Assembly (NCBI GenBank): GCA_036443405.1
Contig: JAZFYD010000042.1
Coordinates: 1-5,789, forward strand
DNA: 5,789 bases
Direction of reading: 5' to 3'
Source: JAZFYD01 sp036443405
GTDB lineage: Bacteria > Planctomycetota > PLA2
Part shown: positions 1 to 4,626 of the stretch, one piece after another
Position numbering within the stretch: position 1 is the stretch's first letter
How the letters are laid out: every line of letters begins with the position of its first letter
The notes under the pieces: model-generated
Told to the model about the DNA's origin: nothing
What the model saw: the letters and a program-made list of their open reading frames with translations, nothing else
The model's database searches: none
Position numbers and translations under genes: made by a program

Positions 1-7
1 CACCGCT

Positions 8-57
8 AGGTGATACCTGGGGTGATACGGATTGGGCGGGGTGATACGGGATTGGGC
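8..57. repeat. Short tandem repeats built on GGTGATAC
   Basis: Two adjacent direct copies of a 19-20 bp unit are visible. GGGGTGATACGG followed by ATTGGGC spans 19-37, and the same unit with one extra G spans 38-57. A partial, diverged copy precedes them at 8-18, where AGGT-GAT-ACCT is also a perfect small inverted repeat. The 8-mer TGATACGG appears once more at 201-208, just past the structured element. The array reaches close to the left edge, so more units may lie outside the window. No ORF covers it. It could be a remnant of a larger intergenic repeat family or a protein-binding array; nothing in the sequence decides between these. Confidence 0.6.
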
Positions 58-91
58 GCGCCGTGCCGACCGAGTTTGGACTTGAACTAAC

Positions 92-191
92 GACCCCCTG
101 GTTGTCGATCCGTTTGGGATCCCCACCAGCAACAGCGCCGAAAGCGCGTGGCGGCCTTGTGATTCGGGCGACCGTAGCGTCGGCATCCGAC
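92..191 (+). repeat. Structured intergenic repeat element, copy 1
   Basis: This is a block of about 100 nt with a homologous copy at 4436-4532 in the same orientation. The first 34 nt (92-125) match copy 2 at 31 of 34 aligned columns, including GTTGTCGATC and TTGGGATCCCCA. The rest is diverged in sequence but similar in layout. A small hairpin follows the core (GCGC 135-138 with GCGC 144-147, loop CGAAA). The element closes with GATTC and a hairpin GTCGG 179-183, loop CAT, CCGAC 187-191. Inside the core, GATCC 107-111 can pair with GGATC 117-121. It lies downstream of the secreted repeat-protein gene and would be in that gene's 3' region if transcription reads through. Function unknown: it could be a mobile palindromic repeat, a binding site or a structured RNA. 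Confidence 0.6.
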
Positions 192-232
192 AGCAACATT
201 TGATACGGAGTCAGGTAACTTTGTTGGGGCTG

Positions 233-252
233 GCTCGCGCCGTGGGGCGAGC
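233..252 (-). terminator. Hairpin after the repeat-protein gene, possible terminator
   Basis: GCTCGC (233-238) and GCGAGC (247-252) form a perfect 6-bp stem around an 8-nt interior. In that interior CC (240-241) can pair with GG (245-246) to lengthen the stem. The hairpin begins 12 nt beyond the stop codon of the minus-strand gene ending at 265, a typical terminator position. No T-tract follows in the minus-strand direction, so it may act weakly, with Rho, or only protect the 3' end. Confidence 0.4.
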
Positions 253-264
253 TTCCGATGAGCG

Positions 265-1269
265 CTACTTGTCTCCGACCGCGGTGCCCTGCGCTTGCGT
301 TAGCCAGTCGGGGTTCTTGCCAACCACCTCTTCGAGTTGAATGAGCTGGGACTCGAGCAGACCGGCGCGCTGGTAAACGTGCGCAGGAAACTTGGTTCCC
401 GGCTGGAAGACTTCGCGGGGTGGCGGGGAGTCCTTCAGTTGCGCGTGGAGGTAGGCGAGTTCGGAGACGACCAGAGAAGCCACGTCGTACACGTCGCTCG
501 GGGACAGGCCCTCGGTGCGCTTCGCCTCCAGTTCGAGCAACGGAAGTCCTGCGGACTCCGCGATTGCTCGACAGCGTTCGAAGCAGCTTACGAGCCGTCG
601 AAACACATCGTCGGGACGCTTGCGGCGTTCGAATTTGGGAGCCGCAGGAATCCGTGTGGCTCCCGGGAAGCGCGCCAGCAGGCGGGCCGCATAACCCACA
701 CCGAGCGTTACCTGCTGAAACACGTCACTCGGTGAGAAGGGCTTCTCGATCAGCACGTTCAGCTGCCGGTTGGCTTCGCCGATGGAGCGGAACACGTCGG
801 TGGGCGTCTTGCTTGCATCGCGCGGCGTTTTCTCGCTCTTCTCCTTGATCCCAAGTCCCGCCTTCAAGTTCTGCAGGCGGGTCAGGACCTTGTCGACGAC
901 GGCATGAACCTGCGCCGGACGAATCTTGCCGCGATGGACCTCGGGCATCTCGATGTGCTCCCGAAGTTGTTCGAAGCAGAGACGTTTGGTCTTTCGGAAG
1001 AGTGTCAGCGCCTGGAAGAGCACCTCGCGAGGAGCCGCGTTTTTGACCTTCAGCGCCGACGGCCGGCCGGCCGGCTTCCCCATCTCCAGGCGGATGAGCT
1101 CCAGCTCTTTTCGCACGAACATGGTGAGCGCGTAGACGTCCGGCGGATCGATCGGGCGCGCTGCGGCTCTTTTCGGTTCGCCCTGCTGGGCCGCGGCGGA
1201 CGACGAGAAAATAAAACCAATCGCGATCACCAGGACGCACAGCGCGCGAACGACATCGACGTTTTTCAT
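265..1269 (-). CDS. Secreted protein of 38-residue P-x-D-V-[FY] helical repeats
   Basis: This 334-residue protein is not a named family I recognise. Residues 1-27 look like a Sec signal peptide: a short basic start, hydrophobic core ALCVLVIAIGFIF, then an AAA site before QQ. The mature protein carries repeated P-x-[DEQH]-V-[FYHL] motifs with prolines at 42, 80, 118, 156, 180, 219, 257 and 295. Spacing is 38 residues except 24 (156-180) and 39 (180-219). Each motif caps a predicted amphipathic helix of about 20 residues, followed by a variable basic or proline-rich linker, giving eight helical units. An extra out-of-phase PREVF lies at 284-288. The ATG at 1269 was chosen over an upstream GTG at 1317 because it starts directly at the signal peptide, has GAGAAG 7 nt upstream and overlaps the kinase stop as ATGA. 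Export and co-expression with the membrane sensor kinase suggest a periplasmic partner or regulator (inference). Gene call is secure; function unknown. Confidence 0.85.
   Translation of the reverse strand: MKNVDVVRALCVLVIAIGFIFSSSAAAQQGEPKRAAARPIDPPDVYALTMFVRKELELIRLEMGKPAGRPSALKVKNAAPREVLFQALTLFRKTKRLCFEQLREHIEMPEVHRGKIRPAQVHAVVDKVLTRLQNLKAGLGIKEKSEKTPRDASKTPTDVFRSIGEANRQLNVLIEKPFSPSDVFQQVTLGVGYAARLLARFPGATRIPAAPKFERRKRPDDVFRRLVSCFERCRAIAESAGLPLLELEAKRTEGLSPSDVYDVASLVVSELAYLHAQLKDSPPPREVFQPGTKFPAHVYQRAGLLESQLIQLEEVVGKNPDWLTQAQGTAVGDK
319..1146 (-). repeat. Coding region of eight helical repeats, period 114 bp
   Basis: This stretch encodes residues 42-317 of the secreted protein, the repeat array. 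The units start PPDVY, PREVL, PAQVH, PTDVF, PSDVF, PDDVF, PSDVY and PAHVY. Seven of the eight starts lie in a 38-residue register (42, 80, 118, 156; then 219, 257, 295). The fifth (180) follows a short 24-residue unit. Repeats agree at the motif and in the hydrophobic pattern of the helix but differ elsewhere. They are therefore old duplications, and this is not a recent DNA-level tandem array. Confidence 0.75.
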
Positions 1270-3635
1270 GAGACGTCTTCTCGAGTCTGTCCGGCGCCCT
1301 TTCGGGAGACGAGCCACGTGATCAGAAAAGCGCCAACGGCCAGCACGGAAGAGACGGCCGCCGCGCCGGTGCTGATGATGGAGACGTTGGAGACGTTCTC
1401 CCTCATGAGCCTTTTGTTCCTCCGGGTGACGCGTTCTAAAAGCACGGTCGCTTTCCGGCCGAGGGGAACCGCCTCTTCACGCAGCCGGTTCTGAGCGATG
1501 TTCCACCCCTCGGACTTGCGAATGTCGATGGCGGTCCACGCGAGCCTTTCGAAGACGGGGAGTTCTCGTCTTGTCCAACCAACGAGAACGCGCTGCTCTT
1601 CCGTCAGCAGGTTCGATAGATCATCGATCGACTGCACGCGCTCTTTCGCGATCTCGAATTGATTGCGGAACCCGCATTCGTCCACGCGCGAACCGCTCCC
1701 CAGGAACACGGACAGCTCCGTCCGCGAAAGCACGAGGGCGTTGCGAAGGTCCGCCAGAAAACCCAGCAGTCGTTTTCGGTCCTTGCCGTCGGGCGCGACT
1801 CGCTCCAAGTCGATCAACGCGCCGACGGTTCGGATGAGATCGTCGGCCACGGGTTCGACCTCTTCGCGGAAGCGGACCCGCGCCGGTTCGTTCCCCGGGG
1901 TTCGTGCAACTTCCTCGGTCCACCATTGGGCCTCTTCGAGGTCGTCGAGAACAGGCGTCAACTCTTCGAGGAGCTCTTCGTTTTTCGAACTCCCGCCGTC
2001 GTCGACAAGGACGCCGAGTCGCCCGACGGAGGGGCGGATCGCCTGCTTCCACGCTTCGGCCCGCTCGCGTTCGAACCGCGGGGTTCCGAGTAGAACCCAT
2101 CCTCGGAGCGAGCCGAGGGAGCGCGCAAGGCCGCTTTGGGCGCGCGTGGATTCGTGAACGGCCGGCGCGTGCAGGTCGGCCAGGCGGAGCGCGCTCTGAC
2201 GCAGGTAGATGGTGACGCACACTCCAAGCACCACCAAAACGCCGATGGAGCCGCACAGCACTTTGACCGCCAGCTGTCGGCGTTTCTGTCGGTGCAGTTC
2301 GGCGCGGCGTTCGATCTTCGCGCGCTCGATGTTGGCCCGCACCGCTTCGTGGTCCGGACAGCCTTCGTCGAGCAGTGAGCCCGCGAGATCGAGATCTCCT
2401 TTGGCCAAGGCGCCGCGCGCGTAGGCCAGTTTCGCTTCCACGAGACCGGATTGCGCCCGGGTATTGCCGGCCCACAGGGAACACGCCTCTTCGAACGCGA
2501 ACATCGCCTTGGCGTAGTCCGGATATTTGTCGGTGCGCCTCGCGCGAACGAGCTCCTCGCCCGCGCGATCGGCGAACAGGTTGCTCTCGGTGTGTGACAG
2601 ATACTCCCGAATCGCGGCCTGGAATTCCTGCACGTTCGCGTGCCGGTCCTCGGGATCTGTGGACATCGACTTGAGTGCGAGGTCCACCAATTCACCGGAC
2701 TCGTCGGTCGGAGTGATCACGTTCTGCGCCGCGGCCAGCACGCACTTCATGGCAGTGTCCCCCTGGTGCGGCGGCTTGCCGGTGAGGATCTCGTACAAGA
2801 TCGCGCCCAACAAATAGACGTCGCTGGCCGGTCCAATGCTCGAAATGGGACCTAGGGCCAGCTCCGGTGCCATGTAGAGCGGCGTTCCGCCAAGCCCGCT
2901 GCTCCCGGTGATGCCGCCCCGTTCGAATGCCGATGTCGGATGCGCCAGGCCCCAGTCCATCACCAGCACCTCGCCGAATTCGCCGAGCATCACGTTCTCG
3001 GGTTTCAAGTCGCGATGTATCACTCCGCGGGCGTGCGCGAACGCGATGGCGTCGGCCACGCGCATGAGGATCGCGACGTTTTCGTGACGCGAGTTTTCCT
3101 TGAGCAGATCGCTCCACGGCGTGCCCCGCACGCGCTTCATCGAGTAGAACGGCGCGCCCTTCTTGCTGACTCCCAAGTCGAAGATCGGCACGATGTTGGG
3201 ATGATCAAGATCTGCGGTGATGACCGCCTCGAGCAAGAACTTCTGGCGTTCGTCCGGTTCCGCCGATGTTCCCCTGCGAAGCATCTTGACGGCCACGACG
3301 CGATCAATCGACGTTTGGCGCGCGCTGTGGACGACGCCCATCCCGCCCTCGCCGAGAACCTTGATGAGTTCGTATTCGGCCTCGACGCTGGTCGGGTCTT
3401 CCGCAGTGCGGAGAGTCCTCTCCTTGATGACGAGGGTGGACTCGGCGATCACCGACGCGGCGGGATCAGGCCGGATCGTCATCTCCGGTTTCAGGTCCGG
3501 CGTGCAGGCGTCCTTCCAGACGTTGTTCAGCGTGGCCTGCGCCTCTCGCGGCAGTTCGCCGGCGATGACGGGTTCCGTTCGAGCCGCGTCGTCGCTGCTC
3601 TTGTCGGTCTCGCGATCGTTCGGAATGTTCGGCAT
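1266..3635 (-). CDS. Membrane Ser/Thr protein kinase with C-terminal extracytoplasmic sensor
   Basis: This is a 789-residue Hanks-type kinase expected to phosphorylate Ser/Thr on unknown substrates. Residues 1-85 are polar and probably disordered. The catalytic domain spans about 88-345: glycine loop GEGGMG 95-100, Lys117 (VAVK), Glu136 of helix C, HRDLKPEN 207-214 with Asp209, DWG 227-229 in place of DFG, APE 256-258, Asp272, and Arg331 of DPEDR. A TPR-like helical segment (about 370-435) and a basic helix (434-455) follow. Next come membrane span 1 (about 457-477), a helical extracytoplasmic region (about 480-750) with LRGWVLLG, QWWTEEVARTPGNEPAR and EGWNIAQ motifs, membrane span 2 (about 753-776), and a 13-residue tail with no HAMP or output domain. 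The sensor resembles helical-bundle sensors of the 4HB_MCP/CHASE3 kind (family assignment tentative). The ATG at 3635 was chosen because the longer frame upstream is Arg-rich with no kinase-like sequence; no clear ribosome site is seen. The TGA overlaps the next gene's ATG. Confidence 0.93.
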   Translation of the reverse strand: MPNIPNDRETDKSSDDAARTEPVIAGELPREAQATLNNVWKDACTPDLKPEMTIRPDPAASVIAESTLVIKERTLRTAEDPTSVEAEYELIKVLGEGGMGVVHSARQTSIDRVVAVKMLRRGTSAEPDERQKFLLEAVITADLDHPNIVPIFDLGVSKKGAPFYSMKRVRGTPWSDLLKENSRHENVAILMRVADAIAFAHARGVIHRDLKPENVMLGEFGEVLVMDWGLAHPTSAFERGGITGSSGLGGTPLYMAPELALGPISSIGPASDVYLLGAILYEILTGKPPHQGDTAMKCVLAAAQNVITPTDESGELVDLALKSMSTDPEDRHANVQEFQAAIREYLSHTESNLFADRAGEELVRARRTDKYPDYAKAMFAFEEACSLWAGNTRAQSGLVEAKLAYARGALAKGDLDLAGSLLDEGCPDHEAVRANIERAKIERRAELHRQKRRQLAVKVLCGSIGVLVVLGVCVTIYLRQSALRLADLHAPAVHESTRAQSGLARSLGSLRGWVLLGTPRFERERAEAWKQAIRPSVGRLGVLVDDGGSSKNEELLEELTPVLDDLEEAQWWTEEVARTPGNEPARVRFREEVEPVADDLIRTVGALIDLERVAPDGKDRKRLLGFLADLRNALVLSRTELSVFLGSGSRVDECGFRNQFEIAKERVQSIDDLSNLLTEEQRVLVGWTRRELPVFERLAWTAIDIRKSEGWNIAQNRLREEAVPLGRKATVLLERVTRRNKRLMRENVSNVSIISTGAAAVSSVLAVGAFLITWLVSRKGAGQTREDVS
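1277..1282 (-). promoter_or_regulatory. Ribosome binding site of the repeat-protein gene
   Basis: Reading the minus strand, GAGAAG lies 7 nt before the ATG at 1269, inside the last codons of the kinase gene. Together with the ATGA overlap it supports this start and translational coupling. The other three genes of the window lack so clear a site. Confidence 0.55.
1386..2198 (-). other. Extracytoplasmic helical sensor domain of the kinase
   Basis: This region codes for residues 480-750, between the two predicted membrane spans. It is rich in Leu, Glu and Arg with heptad-like spacing and few cysteines or prolines, as expected for a long helical bundle. Conserved-looking anchors are the tryptophan-bearing LRGWVLLG (510-517), AQWWTEEVA (569-577) followed by GNEPAR (581-586), and WNIAQ (711-715). 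I recall similar sensor segments in bacterial two-component and cyclase proteins, but no ligand can be named from sequence. Compared with 4HB_MCP (about 180 residues) it is long enough for more than one bundle. Confidence 0.6.
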
Positions 3636-3899
3636 GGCAGACGACCGTAGTGTCGAGCGCGCACATCGTAGGCTCGCGCGCACTGGCTGACAACCGAACG
3701 GTGCAACGCGACTCTGATCACGGGTGCGTCCCATCCTGGCGATCCACGCGGAACACGGAGCCAGGTGATTTTTCGGGAATCTCTGACGCCTCCAACCGCT
3801 GACGACATCCTCGGCGCTCGGGGAAACTTGGCCCGATCGTGCAACTTCATTTGCGCGCCATCTTCGCGGGCGGATTCGCGGCAAGGTTGCCCGTGTGGC
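3636..3899. other. Intergenic region upstream of the sensor kinase
   Basis: These 264 bp separate the stop of the CxxC protein gene from the ATG of the kinase, both on the minus strand. No convincing gene is present: frames crossing it are Arg/Ser-rich read-through of GC-rich DNA. Two inverted repeats are visible. CCTGGC (3735-3740) and GCCAGG (3760-3765) are 19 nt apart, about 100 bp before the kinase start. GGCAA (3880-3884) and TTGCC (3887-3891) lie just after the upstream gene's stop and could be a weak termination or processing hairpin without a T-tract. The size of the gap suggests the kinase pair has its own promoter here, but I could not assign -35/-10 boxes with confidence. Confidence 0.5.
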
Positions 3900-4412
3900 T
3901 CACGATCTCCAGAACTCCCACCATCTGTTCTGAACCACGATGTCAGGCGGCGTATCGGCACGCGCAACCACATGTGCGCCCTCGCACAGACCACAGAAAC
4001 ACGTGAAACTCGCCATCATCGAGTCAGCAGGCATGTTCGGGAAGAGTGCGCGCGCTAGGTCCGAGGGCGGATCGAACAGTTCGTCCAGCCCGCACTGATC
4101 GCACGGCGTGATGCGCCAACTCGGCCGGTCCAGGAGATACGCATCCGTGGTCATCAGCAGGTGCTCTCCAGCCGTGGCGACGAAGATGATCTCGGACCCC
4201 TCCGAAACGGTCGTTAGTTGGTGCGGCTTGTTGAGCACGCGACCTGCGAACGCTCCGTCCTCGCGGACACCGGAAATGCGAACCCAAATTCGCTCGGAGG
4301 AGCGACCAACCCTGCGAGGGTAGCCGTCGTGCGCGACCACCTGAACATCATCCGGAAAGTCCGGGTGAAATTTGCCGTGTAGCTTTGGCTGATCGCGCCA
4401 TTCCCTCGTCAT
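3900..4412 (-). CDS. DUF2314-like protein with two CxxC pairs
   Basis: This 170-residue soluble protein has no signal peptide or membrane span. Residues about 22-85 form a beta-rich core, with IWVRISGV (42-49), then AFAGRVLNKPHQL (54-66) and GSEIIFV (72-78). This resembles the DUF2314 pattern of a WV-V block followed by a G-L-N-P block; the assignment is from memory of the family and is tentative. The C-terminal half carries Cys104-x-x-Cys107 and Cys140-x-x-Cys143, with an extra Cys138, a spacing suited to a zinc-ribbon-like site. It ends WWEFWRS. The ATG at 4412 was preferred over a TTG at 4469. The TTG extension adds 19 residues read through the repeat element and has no family-like sequence. 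The gene lies upstream of the sensor kinase on the same strand but 264 bp away, so co-transcription is uncertain. Molecular role unknown. Confidence 0.8.
   Translation of the reverse strand: MTREWRDQPKLHGKFHPDFPDDVQVVAHDGYPRRVGRSSERIWVRISGVREDGAFAGRVLNKPHQLTTVSEGSEIIFVATAGEHLLMTTDAYLLDRPSWRITPCDQCGLDELFDPPSDLARALFPNMPADSMMASFTCFCGLCEGAHVVARADTPPDIVVQNRWWEFWRS
3984..4103 (-). other. Coding region of the CxxC...CxxC putative zinc site
   Basis: This codes for residues 104-143 of the DUF2314-like protein: CDQC, a 32-residue spacer containing DELFDPPSDL and LFPNMPAD, then CFCGLC. Two CxxC knuckles in one small protein usually bind a structural zinc. A redox role is an alternative, because Cys138 gives a third local thiol. 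Confidence 0.5.
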
Positions 4413-4626
4413 CGTCCGCTGGACCCTAAGGGATTGACCACCTGGTTGTCGATCGCTTGGGATCCCCAACCGCGAAGCGGCTGATAGGGCGTTCTGGCGC
4501 TGTGTCCAGCGATTCTACGTCGGCTTGCCGACACGCCGACTCCTCACATGGCATCGCACTGCTTCGCACCCAGTCGCACTTGCGTCCGTGCTTTCAAACC
4601 CGCGGCGAATCATGTAGACCGGCAGA
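4413..4626. other. Divergent intergenic region between the minus-strand block and the plus-strand kinase
   Basis: These 214 bp must hold the promoters of two divergent genes. Besides the structured repeat (4436-4532) it contains a 9-bp near-palindrome, CCCT-A-AGGG (4424-4432), 11 nt upstream of the minus-strand ATG. No clear sigma-70 promoter is evident on either strand. Between 4533 and 4626, upstream of the plus-strand kinase, I see no strong ribosome site and no small gene. An ATG at 4612 is followed at once by TAG. Confidence 0.5.
4436..4532 (+). repeat. Structured intergenic repeat element, copy 2
   Basis: This is the partner of the element at 92-191, in the same orientation. The core at 4436-4468 carries GACC, CCTGGTTGTCGATC and TTGGGATCCCCA. 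With the next base it forms the near-palindrome TTGGG-ATC-CCCAA (4457-4469). Hairpins follow in series: CCGC 4470-4473 with GCGG 4477-4480 (loop GAA), CGCTG 4498-4502 with CAGCG 4507-4511 (loop TGTC), then GATTC and GTCGG 4519-4523 with CCGAC 4528-4532 around CTTG, a stable tetraloop type. The hairpin sequences differ from copy 1 while pairing is kept, which favours a structured role. It lies 24 nt before the minus-strand ATG and 94 nt before the plus-strand GTG, so it could sit in either leader. Confidence 0.6.

Noticed and set aside
92..191. Integron attC site
   Set aside because: Core-site patterns of the GTTRRRY/RYYYAAC type flanking one long imperfect stem are not present. The element is a series of small hairpins, and the enclosed block is too long for a usual cassette.
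1061..1075. GGCC-repeat palindromic run
   Set aside because: It lies inside the repeat-protein coding sequence and is explained by Pro/Ala/Gly/Arg codons in a GC-rich genome.
3636..3884. N-terminal extension of the sensor kinase by 83 residues
   Set aside because: The extension is Arg-rich and unlike a kinase N-terminus. Sequence typical of a disordered lead begins at MPNIPND (3635).
4423..4452. Minus-strand promoter TCGACA, 18 nt, TAGGGT before the CxxC protein gene
   Set aside because: The -35 box is good, but the -10 matches at only three positions and transcription would start almost at the ATG. The TCGACA lies in the repeat core, and copy 1 has no matching -10. Not strong enough to annotate.
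4413..4469. TTG start extending the CxxC protein upstream
   Set aside because: The added 19 residues are read from the structured repeat element and show no conserved character; an ATG is available at 4412.
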